Assembly (NCBI GenBank): GCA_035532215.1
Contig: DATKRK010000014.1
Coordinates: 1 to 18,991 of the forward strand
DNA: 18,991 nt
Direction: 5' to 3'
Source: JAICIG01 sp035532215
GTDB taxonomy: Bacteria; Planctomycetota; Planctomycetia; Pirellulales; JAICIG01
A program made the position numbers and the translations under genes. The notes beneath the pieces are model-generated. The model did no database searches, had not been told where the DNA came from, and saw only the letters and a list, made by a program, of their open reading frames with translations. This document shows, piece by piece, positions 1 to 9,283 of this stretch (position 1 is the stretch's first letter; every line of letters starts with the position of its first letter).

Positions 1-2570
1 TCGTTGGTCTTGCCTTGGTCGAGCGCTTCAGAGGCCGCCTCGGCCGCTTTGGCGGCTTCGGCCATCCGCTGTTTCGACAAGTCGGTGGCGTTCTTCAGCT
101 TTTCGAGGGCCTTTTCCACTTCGCGCGCTTCGAGCGCCGCGTCGAGCTGCCGATCTTCGAGGTCCTCAAGCGAGGCCCGCCGCTCGGCCGCCGAGGGCGC
201 GCCGGCGACTCCGGGCGCTTGCCCTGCGTTCGATCCCGGCGGCGGTCCGCCGGGCGGCGAATTCTGCGGGGCATCGTTCTTCTCAGCCGCCGGGTTGTCT
301 TTAGCCGGCTCGGCAGACGGTTGGTTCTCGGCCGGCGGATCGGTTTCCGCGGGCGGTTCGTCGCCGGACTTGCCCGGTTGGTCGCTCGAACCGGGGGCGT
401 TCGCCGGCGGCGCATTGGGATCGATGATGCCGGCCAGCGCGGCATAGACGAAGTCCTCGCTGTCGGCCAACTCCTTCAGCCGCTCGACGAGTTGCTGGAC
501 CTCTTCTTCGTCGGTCTTCGGCCGCCGCAGCTTCTGACGCTGCAGGCGGTCGAACAGCCGCAATTGAGCCAGCAGCGCGCGATCGGGGTTCTTGAAAATA
601 AAGATTTGCAGCCGGTTGCGGCCTTCGATCAGATCCTTCAGCGCGTCGCGCATTTGCAGCGTGGCGGTGTCGTACTTGCCGGCGGCCAGCGAATCGGCGG
701 CGGCCAGCATCGCACTCTCGGCCTGGTACAACAATTCCGTTTCGTCGATGCCGCGGGCTTCGAGCCCTTCGGCCAGTTCGCGCGTCGCCTTGGCCAACTC
801 GCCTTCGAACTTGGTGAGCGAATCGACGGCCGGCAGATCGACCTGCCCGCTGCGCTCCATCGCCCGCGACAGGCGGATCGCCCGGTTCAGGGCGTAACGC
901 TGGCGGGCGATCAGTTCTTCGAGCGTTTTGAGCTGCGGACCTTGAGCCATGCCGCCCGAGTCGGGATCGATCAGCCGGTACTGCCGGCGGAACGGCCGAA
1001 TGTCGATGAACCGCAAATCGCTCTCGGTGCGTTGCGGCGAGCCCGGGCGAATGTCTTCGGCGAAGGCGTAATACATCACGCTGTCTTGCTGCGTCAGTTC
1101 GAAGTGCTCCAGCGGCAGCACCCGCTCCAGCGCCGCCCGCGTTTGCGGCGACAGCTCGCCGCCGGTCTTCAATTCCTCGGCCGCCGCGGCGAAGTCTTCG
1201 GCCAACAGCGGATACTCTTCTTCGTTGTTGACTTCGAACATGATGCCCGCGCGCGACAGACCGAAGTCGTCGCTGACGCGGATGCGCATCAACACTTCGG
1301 CCAGCGTATGGACTTCGAGCGCTTCGGCCGGGCTCTCGAACCAGACCTGCGGCGGCTCGTCCTGGCGGGCGCGAAGGCGATGTTTGTTCTCGGCCAACTC
1401 CATGCCGTCGGCCGACGCGGCGACGACGGCGAAGGTCTTGTCCGAAGACACGTCGAACTGGGCGGTGAGCCGCGTCCCGTCGATCGCCAGCGGAATCCGC
1501 TCGGGCGGCAGTTTTTCGCGGCGAGCCCGGCTGCTCGTGTCTTGTACTTCAAGGTGCGCACTCGCCGGGACGCGATCGAGTTCGACGGCCAGCTTGACCC
1601 GCGAACCGACCAGGGCCGTGATGTCGCCGCCGTCGGAAACCGTCTCGGGCAGCCGCGTGTATTCGGGCGGCTTGACCGCGGCCTCGATCGAGACGAGCTT
1701 CAGCGGATAGCGCACGTCGATGCGATAGGTTTCGCTCTGCGCCGAAGCGGCCGCCACGCGGTACTCCAGCGGATGGCGAATGCGGGCCAGCGACGTCTCG
1801 AACGCCAACCGCAGCCGGCCCGCGTCTTTGCCGTCGGCGGCCGGCAGCAGTTCTTCGGACCACTCGGCGCCTTCCTCGTCGAGCCGGCGCGTGGCAAGCG
1901 AAACGTGCTCGCCGATCCGGCCTTCGACGACGATCTCGACGGGCAACGACTCGCCCTCTTTGACCGCTTGGCTGCCGGGCGTCACGGTCAGCCGCGTGTA
2001 GGGCTCTTCGCCCAACAGCGCCCGCTGGGCGGCGATCCGCCACTGCCAATCGAAGGCCGAAGCCCCGGCCAACAGCAGCCCGACGCCGGCGGCCAGCAGC
2101 GAGGCGAAAGCCAGCCGCTTCCAGGGCACGATCGCGTCGAGCGGCAGCGGCTGAGCGAGGCGGATCGTATCATCTTCGAGCGCCTCGACCAACACGCCGG
2201 TGACGCCCGAGGCTTGGATTTCGCCGCTCGACAAATCGCAGTATTGCACGGTGGTGCGAATTCGTTGCCCGAGCTGCGGAAAGACGCGCTCGATGGCCGA
2301 AGCGGTGGCGTTGCGGCGCCAGCGACGCGCCGACCGAACCGCCAGCCAAAGCGCCATGCCGGCGGAAGCCGCGGCGATCGCCGCCACGGCGGCTTGGCGC
2401 CAGGGGCGGGGCAGTTCCCAAGCGTAATCGGCCGCCGCCAACAGCGCCACGCCGGCCAGCGCCGTCAACAGCGCCCAGCATGCGGCCTGCCAAAACTGCA
2501 CTCGCCGCGCCTGCAGCCAGATGCGGTCGAAACGACGCACGAAGACGGAACGTGTTTCTGTACGCGACAT
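1..2570 (-). CDS. DUF4175-like large membrane protein, partial (C-terminus beyond window)
   Basis: The frame starts at the ATG at 2570 and stays open to the left edge, giving 856 residues with the C-terminus missing. Three hydrophobic segments lie at about residues 27-47, 58-78 and 152-172. A long extracytoplasmic-type region follows. It carries VSDDFGL near residue 430 and RFIDIRPFRRQYR near residue 520, which resemble the 'DD(F/Y)GL' and 'FI.(V/I)RPF' blocks I associate with DUF4175 proteins. After that come long alpha-helical stretches, a Pro/Glu/Asn-rich linker at about 708-790, and an Ala/Glu/Lys-rich coiled-coil-like segment to the edge. It lies 48 bp after the vWA gene and is probably cotranscribed. 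No strong Shine-Dalgarno precedes the start. Genes of this kind follow MoxR/DUF58/BatA sets in planctomycetes; the biochemical role is unknown. The family name is my recognition from motifs and topology. Confidence 0.82.
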   Translation of the reverse strand, partial: MSRTETRSVFVRRFDRIWLQARRVQFWQAACWALLTALAGVALLAAADYAWELPRPWRQAAVAAIAAASAGMALWLAVRSARRWRRNATASAIERVFPQLGQRIRTTVQYCDLSSGEIQASGVTGVLVEALEDDTIRLAQPLPLDAIVPWKRLAFASLLAAGVGLLLAGASAFDWQWRIAAQRALLGEEPYTRLTVTPGSQAVKEGESLPVEIVVEGRIGEHVSLATRRLDEEGAEWSEELLPAADGKDAGRLRLAFETSLARIRHPLEYRVAAASAQSETYRIDVRYPLKLVSIEAAVKPPEYTRLPETVSDGGDITALVGSRVKLAVELDRVPASAHLEVQDTSSRARREKLPPERIPLAIDGTRLTAQFDVSSDKTFAVVAASADGMELAENKHRLRARQDEPPQVWFESPAEALEVHTLAEVLMRIRVSDDFGLSRAGIMFEVNNEEEYPLLAEDFAAAAEELKTGGELSPQTRAALERVLPLEHFELTQQDSVMYYAFAEDIRPGSPQRTESDLRFIDIRPFRRQYRLIDPDSGGMAQGPQLKTLEELIARQRYALNRAIRLSRAMERSGQVDLPAVDSLTKFEGELAKATRELAEGLEARGIDETELLYQAESAMLAAADSLAAGKYDTATLQMRDALKDLIEGRNRLQIFIFKNPDRALLAQLRLFDRLQRQKLRRPKTDEEEVQQLVERLKELADSEDFVYAALAGIIDPNAPPANAPGSSDQPGKSGDEPPAETDPPAENQPSAEPAKDNPAAEKNDAPQNSPPGGPPPGSNAGQAPGVAGAPSAAERRASLEDLEDRQLDAALEAREVEKALEKLKNATDLSKQRMAEAAKAAEAASEALDQGKTN

Positions 2571-2618
2571 GACTTTCACCGTATGCGTGGAAAACTTCAG
2601 TCAAGCGGATTCGATCTC

Positions 2619-4625
2619 TTATGCCGCAGTGCGGTTGGCCACTAAGCCTTCGACGATCAGCGCCGCGAGCACGAGCGCGGCCACCCAGGGCCAGATCTCG
2701 CTGTCGACCATCTCGGTTCCCAAGGAGGCGTGTTGGGCGGTCGCTGCGGTTTGCTTCGCGTCGTCGTCGCCCACCTTCAGCCCGAAGCGGTTCATGTATT
2801 CGTCGGCCGTGCAACGTTCGGTTTCGGCCTCTCGCGGGCTGGTGTTGACGACGAGCGAATAGCCCTCGGCAGTCACGATGCCCGGCCGGACGTTGGCCGG
2901 CAGCTCGACGGCGCCTTCGAGCACGGCCGAGCGCACGCGCCCGCCGGCCGTCAGACCGGTCTGGTAGCCGAGCAACTGGTAGACGAGCGGCAGATAAAGC
3001 CGGCTGCGGGGCCAGTCGCTCCATTGGCGGTCCGCGCTCGACGTGAACCAGACGAGCGAGCCCTTGCCGACCTCGCGCTCGATGAAGGCCGGCTTGCCGC
3101 CGCGAAACGAGGCCAGCACGCGCGCGTCTTCGGCCGGCGTCACGTCGAGGCAGGCCGAGAACGCCAGCCGCCGCAAATCGCCGAGCTGCGGATCGCTGAA
3201 CGCCGCGAAGATCGGGTGCTTGACGTCCCACGTTTCCATTCGCAACGGCAGATCGGTCGCCGCGTGGACGCCGGTAATCTTGCCCGGCGCCAGGCCGGCC
3301 GCTTGCCATGCGGCCGCGGCCTGCGGCGCGACGTTTTCGCCGCCGAAGACCAACAGCTTGCCGCCTGCGGCGACGTACTGCGCGAGCCGCCGTAGATCGC
3401 GCTCGTCGAGCGCGCCGACGTCGGCCAGCACGACGACGTCGTAACGGTCGAAGGTCGCGGGCAAATCGGCGGCGGCGACCGAGGTAGGCTCGAAGGAGCT
3501 GGCGTCATCCAACTCGCCGGGCGGGGCCAGCCGCAGCGAGGCCTCTAAAAAGTGCGTGGCGGCCTGCCAAGGCGACGCGGCCGAGCGGCCGTCGACCAGC
3601 AGCACCTGGTAAGGCTTGGCAGCCAGAATCGCCACGTAGCGTTCGTTATCGAGCGGCAGATCGTCGCTGGCCTCGACGAGCGCCTTGCCCTGCCACAACC
3701 CTGCGGCCAGCGGCGGCAGATCGAAGCGGAGCGACTCGGCGGCGCCCGGCTCGATCTTCACGCGCTCGCGCAGTTCCAGCTTGCGGTCGCCGTCGGTCAA
3801 TCGCAGCACGACCGAGAGTTCTTCCGTGCTGAAGGGCCCGCCGTTGTACACGGTGGCGTGGACCGAGGTCGCTTCGTTCGGTCGCAGCCAGACCCGTTCG
3901 GCTCGGGCTTCGGTAACGGCCAGGTTGTTGACGGCCGAACGGCCCAGGTCGTGCAAGGCGGTCTCGACGTCGTCGCCGAGTGCGCCGACTTCACTCCAGG
4001 CCAGGCCGCTGCGCTGCAAGTCGGTATAGACGTGCAACCGCCGCGGGCCGGGCGGGGCCTTGGCCAGCACGTCGCGGGCCCAGTCCATCGCGGCGCCGTA
4101 GTCGGTTCCGCCGCAGCAGGCTTCAGGCGCCGCGAGTTGCTCGGCCAAATCGGCCGCCGAAACGTCGCCCGCCTCGCCTTCGGCCGGCGCCGCTGCGTGC
4201 AACGGGCGAACGGCGTGATCGAAGAAAGCGATCTCGAAGCGCGTGTCGTCTTCGGCCTTGGCCAGCAGCTCGCGAACTGCTTCGACCGCCCGGTCGACCA
4301 GCCGCGCGCCGTCCTGCTTCAGTTCCATCGTCGCCGAGCGGTCGATCAGCACGGCCACGGTCGATTTCTCGCCCGCCGCGCGAAAGCCCAGCCAATACGG
4401 CCGCGCGAACAGCACGGCCAACAGTGCTACGCACGCCAGCCGCAGCGCCAGCAGCAGCCACCGCATCACGCGCCGCCGCCGGGCGTTCCGCTCCAGCACC
4501 ACGCGCAAGAATCGCAGCGTGCCCAGTTCGACTTGGCGCGTCTTCTGGCGAAACACGAGATGGATCACGATCGGAATCGCCATCGCCGCCAGCGCGCCGA
4601 GAAATCCGATCTGCACGAAGGACAT
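2619..4625 (-). CDS. BatA-type membrane protein with von Willebrand factor A domain
   Basis: This 668-residue protein begins MSFVQIGFLGALAAMAIPIV, the N-terminal helix typical of BatA (aerotolerance regulator N-terminal) proteins. A second membrane segment follows at about 56-78. The vWA domain has a metal-ion-dependent adhesion site: D95-R-S-A-T99, T174 in CCGGTD, and D202 in YTDLQ. All three MIDAS parts are therefore present, with Thr in the last position of the first motif. Residues from about 340 (PYQVLLVDGRSA) to about 430 (GGKLLVFGGEN) look like a glutamine-amidotransferase-like Rossmann domain, common in long BatA relatives. A third membrane segment closes the protein at about 644-662. 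The vWA domain is probably loop-inserted near the membrane and is a likely client of the MoxR ATPase encoded upstream. The start at 4625 lacks a clear ribosome binding site but fits the family N-terminus. Confidence 0.9.
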   Translation of the reverse strand: MSFVQIGFLGALAAMAIPIVIHLVFRQKTRQVELGTLRFLRVVLERNARRRRVMRWLLLALRLACVALLAVLFARPYWLGFRAAGEKSTVAVLIDRSATMELKQDGARLVDRAVEAVRELLAKAEDDTRFEIAFFDHAVRPLHAAAPAEGEAGDVSAADLAEQLAAPEACCGGTDYGAAMDWARDVLAKAPPGPRRLHVYTDLQRSGLAWSEVGALGDDVETALHDLGRSAVNNLAVTEARAERVWLRPNEATSVHATVYNGGPFSTEELSVVLRLTDGDRKLELRERVKIEPGAAESLRFDLPPLAAGLWQGKALVEASDDLPLDNERYVAILAAKPYQVLLVDGRSAASPWQAATHFLEASLRLAPPGELDDASSFEPTSVAAADLPATFDRYDVVVLADVGALDERDLRRLAQYVAAGGKLLVFGGENVAPQAAAAWQAAGLAPGKITGVHAATDLPLRMETWDVKHPIFAAFSDPQLGDLRRLAFSACLDVTPAEDARVLASFRGGKPAFIEREVGKGSLVWFTSSADRQWSDWPRSRLYLPLVYQLLGYQTGLTAGGRVRSAVLEGAVELPANVRPGIVTAEGYSLVVNTSPREAETERCTADEYMNRFGLKVGDDDAKQTAATAQHASLGTEMVDSEIWPWVAALVLAALIVEGLVANRTAA

Positions 4626-4630
4626 GATTA

Positions 4631-4648
4631 TTCAGCCTGTTCAGCCTG
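4631..4648. repeat. Direct repeat, 2 x TTCAGCCTG
   Basis: Two perfect adjacent copies of TTCAGCCTG (4631-4639 and 4640-4648) lie just upstream of the BatA-type start codon, where a ribosome binding site would normally be. The significance is unknown. Confidence 0.8.
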
Positions 4649-4687
4649 ACCTTTTAGGGGGAGTTGTTTCCTAAGCGGCAGTTCACA

Positions 4688-4829
4688 TTGAACCACAGAG
4701 ACACAGAGAACAACGGATAGACGAATGTTTCATTGAATCTTTTCCGCAACCGATTTCAGCCATGCCCGCGCCTCGCATTCGAAAATCGAATTTGACGAAT
4801 CTCTGTGTCTCTGTGTCTCTGTGGTTCAA
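4688..4829. repeat. Inverted repeat element, ACAGAGACACAGAG family (copy 1)
   Basis: The arm at 4688-4709 (beginning TTGAACCACAGAGACACAG) is an exact 22-bp reverse complement of 4808-4829. About 98 bp lie between the arms. The right arm carries one extra CTCTGTGT unit on its inner side. The same core word forms the outer arms of the element at 9035-9363. Such elements could be REP/MITE-like non-autonomous repeats or act on transcripts as long hairpins. Confidence 0.9.
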
Positions 4830-4876
4830 AATGCCTCTCGCGCGTTCGCGATCGCATAAGCATTCCTCTCATCCTT

Positions 4877-4903
4877 CTCCGTGTGCTCCGTGTCTCCGTG
4901 GTG
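4877..4903. repeat. Degenerate copy of the ACAGAGACACAGAG-family arm
   Basis: This stretch contains CTCCGTGTCTCCGTGGTG, which matches the arm word CTCTGTGTCTCTGTGGTT except for three T-to-C changes and the last base. A preceding CTCCGTGTG gives a repeating period of about ten bases. It looks like a diverged relative of the neighbouring arm, in the same orientation as the right arm at 4808-4829. Confidence 0.6.
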
Positions 4904-4929
4904 AACTCCCCCCTCGCGTCACGACAATG

Positions 4930-5826
4930 TCACCCGGCCTTCGCGCGGCGCACTAAATAGTCGAGCAGGGCCTGGTCGAGCGGTTCGTCGGTGGTTAGTT
5001 CGATGCGGTCGATGGCCCGGTTGTGGCACTCGGCTTCGAGCTGTTGGCGCCAGGCTTCGACGGCCGCCAGGTAATCGTCGCGGACGCTTTCGGCCTGCGT
5101 CACCAGCGTTTCGCCCGTCTCCAGGTCGTGAAAGCGAAAGTGCCCTTCCAGCGGCAGCCGCCGTTCCCAGGGATCCCAAATATGAAACACGATCACTTCG
5201 TGATTGCGGAACCGCAGCCGTTCGACGGCCTTCATCAGCGAATCGAGATCGTCGAACAGATCGCTGACGATGACCACGATGCCGCGGTGGTTGCACAACT
5301 CGGCCGCCTGTTGAAAGGCCCGGCCGCAATCGGCGCTGGCCCGCGGCGGGTGGCTCTCGATCACGCGCAGTATTTCCTGCAACTGGTGCGAACGGGCCTT
5401 GGACGGCAGATGGGCCACGACTTCGTCGGCCAAGAGCACCAGCCCGACGGCGTCGTGCTGCTTGAGCGCCAGGTGGGCCAAGGCGGCGGCCATCGCGGCG
5501 CCGTATTCGAGCTTGCTGAGGCCCAAGCTGCGGCAATCCATCGACTTGCTGATGTCCAACAGCAAGTAGAGGTTCATGTTCGTCTCGGCGTCGAACTGTT
5601 TGACGTACAACCGCCGCTGCCGCGCATAGAGCTTCCAGTTGACGTGCCGCAGGTCGTCGCCCTGGGCGTATTCGCGGTGCGAAGCGAACTCGACGCTGAA
5701 GCCCACGAACGGGCTGCGGTGCAGCCCGTGCATGAAGCCTTCGACGATGCCCTGAGCGCGCAGCTCGAGATTTTCCAGCCGCGAAAAGAAGGCAGGGTCG
5801 ACAAGTTGTCGGGCATCGGTGGGCAT
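4930..5826 (-). CDS. DUF58 family protein (cytosolic vWA-like)
   Basis: The gene encodes 298 residues. The DUF58 signature is clear at about residues 46-69: EFASHREYAQGDDLRHVNWK followed by LYAR. A vWA fold follows, with a complete first MIDAS motif, D91-I-S-K-S95 (LLLDISKSMD), and later VIVSDLFDD. There is no signal peptide or membrane segment, so it is probably cytosolic, unlike the BatA-type protein encoded next. DUF58 genes normally sit beside moxR, and the two are thought to act together. Here moxR lies about 2 kb upstream, with three small genes in between. The start ATG at 5826 follows a 63-bp gap after the propeller-like gene; a GAGAG stretch upstream is only a weak ribosome binding site. 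Confidence 0.93.
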   Translation of the reverse strand: MPTDARQLVDPAFFSRLENLELRAQGIVEGFMHGLHRSPFVGFSVEFASHREYAQGDDLRHVNWKLYARQRRLYVKQFDAETNMNLYLLLDISKSMDCRSLGLSKLEYGAAMAAALAHLALKQHDAVGLVLLADEVVAHLPSKARSHQLQEILRVIESHPPRASADCGRAFQQAAELCNHRGIVVIVSDLFDDLDSLMKAVERLRFRNHEVIVFHIWDPWERRLPLEGHFRFHDLETGETLVTQAESVRDDYLAAVEAWRQQLEAECHNRAIDRIELTTDEPLDQALLDYLVRRAKAG

Positions 5827-5889
5827 GGTTTGGGGATTAAACTCTCGTCAGCGGGGTTGCATGAGCCAGAATCGTTACACAAACGGCCG

Positions 5890-6831
5890 TCAGAAGCCCA
5901 CCATCATCAAATGCCTACCTGCGTCGGGGCTGCCTTGCTCGCCCGGCGAACAGTAGAACGCCACGTCTTCCTGCGGGGCCAGCCAGATCGGGCCGTCGAT
6001 CTTACCGACCACCTTCGCCGGCACGACCGCTTCCATCGGGCCAAACTCATCGGCGGTCGAATTGCGATTCGCGAGACAGATTCCTTCGTCGATGCCGGTA
6101 TACGCGCGCAGTCCGTCGGCCGAGACCCACCACAGAGGCCAGTGGTTTTCCAACGGCAACAACTCAAGGCTCTTGAACGGCGAGTGCTCTTTGCTTCTTG
6201 AGGCGATGCGAACCGATCGCGTTTCCGCCGATTGGATCAGGCAGAATTTCAACCGCCGCTTGTCGAGGAACTGCGGGTTCGAAATGCGCCAGCGGCTTGC
6301 ACCGATGAGCGGCAGCGGCAACTCCTCGGCCTGCGAAAAGGGAGAATTTACGTCCGGCCGCGTCGAACGAAGCAGCTTGGGCGTCTTTTCCAGATGGGCG
6401 TCGTCTGCACTGAGATAGACGAGTTCCAGGCCGTCGGCCGAGAGCGCCGGGTAGGCGTCGGTCCTGGGGGTCGCGGCGCCCTTGATCAGTTCGGCCGGAC
6501 CAAACGGGACATCGATTTTTTCTCGCGTGGCAATATACAGATCGTATTCGGTTTTCCGGCTAAACCAGTTGGCGAACACGATTGTTTTCAGGTCGGCGCT
6601 CAGACAAGGCGAAAAAGCTCGGCGCAACTCCCCGACTCCCGGCACAGGCTGCGGCTCGAGTCGCGGGAGGCCGGGCACGGACGGTCGTTGCCGGGGCGGG
6701 CGAACGGCCAGCGCCGGAGATTCGACGACCGGCTCCTGGGCGCGAAGCCCGCCAGCCGCTGCGAGCAGCAAGGCGCTTGCCGCTACCGGCAGGACGGCCG
6801 GCGCCAACCGCTTGCCAAAGACGTGCTTCAT
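5890..6831 (-). CDS. Exported PD40/TolB-like beta-propeller-like protein
   Basis: The start is ATG at 6831, giving 313 residues. AAGGAG precedes it at close spacing, and a signal peptide follows directly (MKHVFGKRLAPAVLPVAASA, cleavage likely after GLRAQ). The open frame runs further upstream but only antisense-free overlap with the preceding gene lies there, so I do not use it. Repeated strands such as LSADLKTIVFANW, LSADGLELVYLSAD and VSADGLRAYTG resemble PD40/WD40-like TolB-type propeller blades, with roughly four to six blades possible. The protein probably binds something in the periplasm; no catalytic motif is seen. Its ATG is one base past the stop of the upstream gene, so translation is probably coupled. 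Its place between moxR and the DUF58 gene suggests a role with that system. Confidence 0.82.
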   Translation of the reverse strand: MKHVFGKRLAPAVLPVAASALLLAAAGGLRAQEPVVESPALAVRPPRQRPSVPGLPRLEPQPVPGVGELRRAFSPCLSADLKTIVFANWFSRKTEYDLYIATREKIDVPFGPAELIKGAATPRTDAYPALSADGLELVYLSADDAHLEKTPKLLRSTRPDVNSPFSQAEELPLPLIGASRWRISNPQFLDKRRLKFCLIQSAETRSVRIASRSKEHSPFKSLELLPLENHWPLWWVSADGLRAYTGIDEGICLANRNSTADEFGPMEAVVPAKVVGKIDGPIWLAPQEDVAFYCSPGEQGSPDAGRHLMMVGF

Positions 6832-6832
6832 T

Positions 6833-7699
6833 TCATTCTCCTTCGTCTTCTTCCGGCAAAGCAACCGCATGTCGGGTCGCGGTGTACGGCGCGTCGATCG
6901 GCCAGCCGGGCGGCTTGGTCGATTGCAGGATCCACTTGCCGTCGAGTTGCGCCAAAAGTTTCGCGGCGGCGAGTCGAAATAGGCCGTACGACCACTTCTT
7001 CTCGTTCTTCTCGGAGCATTCCAAGAGCAGTCCCACTTCCGGGTTGGTTCCATTGGCAAAGACAAAGAGGGCCCCGTCGAGAATGCCTGCCGCCGGATCG
7101 TCGTAACGATCGAGGGGTTGGCTGAGCAAACGCAGGTCGATTTTCTCGGCGCCGAGCATCTCCTGGACGGCGAAGCGGCGGGCCAACTCGCGCATTTGCA
7201 CCAGGCGCGCCCTCGGACTATCGCCAGGTTGCGGGGCCTCGTCGAACTCGGTCATCAACAGATCGGTATCGTGAGGCATCCAGCGTACGCCGCGCAGGCT
7301 CTGCATCTCGAACTTCTCAGGCGTGAGCGACACGAACTCGTAGGTCAACAGGGGGTTTCCCTGATTGACGAGGTAGATCTCCAGCGTCACGATCGCTTTG
7401 GGCCGGCCGCTTTCGCCGAGGCGCCAGACGGTAGCGTCCAAGACTCCCTTGATGCCGGAACCTGAATTGCGCGTCTGATCGTTGTAGCGCAACAGGGGAC
7501 GCGCCGAGAACTTCAGCGAGGAGTCCGCATCGATCTCCTTGGAAGTGATCCGGAAGCCGTCGATCGCCTCGCGCATGATTTTCAACCGCTGCGCCGCGAG
7601 CTTGTCGCCCTTGGATGGCTTCGTTTCGTCGTCGCAACGACCTGGCGCGGCTTGCGTCGCCACGATCGTCCACAGCAACAGAGGCAGAATGTGGTTCAT
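6833..7699 (-). CDS. Exported protein of unknown function in MoxR locus
   Basis: I place the start at ATG 7699, giving 288 residues. AAGGAG lies about 8 bases upstream, and the protein begins MNHILPLLLWTIVATQA, a signal peptide ending near ATQAAPGRC. The longer open frame would duplicate the preceding small gene in another frame. The mature part is a mix of strands and helices, with RLLSQPLDRYDD and DGALFVFANGTNPEVGLLLE as its most distinctive stretches. Similar phrases occur, to my recollection, in uncharacterised planctomycete exported proteins, but I know no function. The ATG overlaps the stop of the upstream gene (ATGA), and its own stop is one base before the next ATG. This makes it the middle of a translationally coupled run. 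Confidence 0.85.
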   Translation of the reverse strand: MNHILPLLLWTIVATQAAPGRCDDETKPSKGDKLAAQRLKIMREAIDGFRITSKEIDADSSLKFSARPLLRYNDQTRNSGSGIKGVLDATVWRLGESGRPKAIVTLEIYLVNQGNPLLTYEFVSLTPEKFEMQSLRGVRWMPHDTDLLMTEFDEAPQPGDSPRARLVQMRELARRFAVQEMLGAEKIDLRLLSQPLDRYDDPAAGILDGALFVFANGTNPEVGLLLECSEKNEKKWSYGLFRLAAAKLLAQLDGKWILQSTKPPGWPIDAPYTATRHAVALPEEDEGE

Positions 7700-7874
7700 T
7701 CGATCGTCTCCTTGGTCATTTCCGTGAGTCGAGCACGAAAGAATTTCGGCGCCTGCCGCTTCTCCTCGTCTTCCGCCCCGTTGGCCAGATTGGCGGCCAG
7801 CGCGGCGCAGCAGACGATCGTCGCAATCAGCAGAAAGACGCCCGCGATCGAACGCCATAGGCTTCGCTTCGGCA

Positions 7875-7875
<1 letters not shown>
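7696..7875 (-). CDS. Small single-pass membrane protein, coupled to moxR
   Basis: This 59-residue protein starts MPKRSLWRSIAGVFLLIATI. One membrane helix runs from about residue 11 to 30, followed by a charged tail ending EMTKETIE. ATG at 7875 overlaps the moxR stop (TGATG). A GTG three bases earlier could also serve and would give 60 residues. Its own stop overlaps the next start (ATGA). Those two tight overlaps are the main reason to believe such a short frame is a gene; the clear membrane helix supports it. It could anchor or regulate the MoxR complex at the membrane, which is inference. I recognise no family. Confidence 0.8.
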
Positions 7876-8936
<1,061 letters not shown>

Positions 8937-9126
8937 GCGGTGCTCCGTGGTCGTCGGTGATTTGCGAGGGTCTTGAACGGGAATAGGCCCTGGGGCGGAA
9001 ATGAGATTATTGAATCGTTTGGAAGTTCATTGTTAACCACAGAGACACAGAGGCACAGAGATTCTTGATTTTGTATCTAGGCGTGGCAGAAGTCTTACCC
9101 AGCGCGGCCTGGGGGTGCAATCGATT

Positions 9127-9221
9127 GAGCCACGGATGAAACACGGATGGATCACGGATGAAATACAGAATCGGAAACGCAATGTCCGATCCGTGTTCGA
9201 CCCGTGTTTCATCCGTGGCTC
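9127..9221. repeat. Inner inverted repeat (CCACGGATGAAACACGG)
   Basis: GAGCCACGGATGAAACACGG at 9127-9146 is perfectly inverted at 9202-9221. Each arm has further CACGGAT-type words on its inner side (for example ATCACGGATGAAA after the left arm and GATCCGTGTT before the right arm). Transcribed, it would form a strong hairpin. Confidence 0.9.
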
Positions 9222-9283
9222 TCCCCAGCCAACTCGCCGCATAAATCTTCGCGAGACGCCAAGAAATAAAACGTTCGTAGTAC
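9168..9283. repeat. Dispersed module of about 117 bp, copy A
   Basis: This segment matches 18787-18904 in reverse orientation. From 9188 to the end I count about eight mismatches in 96 bases; the first 20 bases are less alike and need a one-base gap. Conserved landmarks in order are GATCCGTGTTCGA, TTCATCCGTGGCTC, CCAACTCGCC, ATAAATCTTCGCGAGACGC and GTAGTAC. Confidence 0.9.

Larger units (their letters stand above)
4626..4929. other. Non-coding gap with repeats between DUF58 and BatA genes
   Basis: This 304-bp stretch shows no convincing gene. It contains a 22-bp perfect inverted repeat (4688-4829), a degenerate relative of its arm at 4877-4903, and a 9-bp direct repeat next to the BatA start. 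It splits what is otherwise a compact minus-strand gene set. It may carry a separate promoter for the BatA gene, but I see no clear -35/-10 pair. Confidence 0.7.

Noticed and set aside
15..2645. Very long plus-strand open frame (876 codons) opposite the DUF4175-like and BatA genes
   Set aside because: It is the antisense of genes with clear family motifs. Its Arg/Gln/Gly-rich composition is typical of reverse frames in GC-rich DNA, and it has no recognisable domain.
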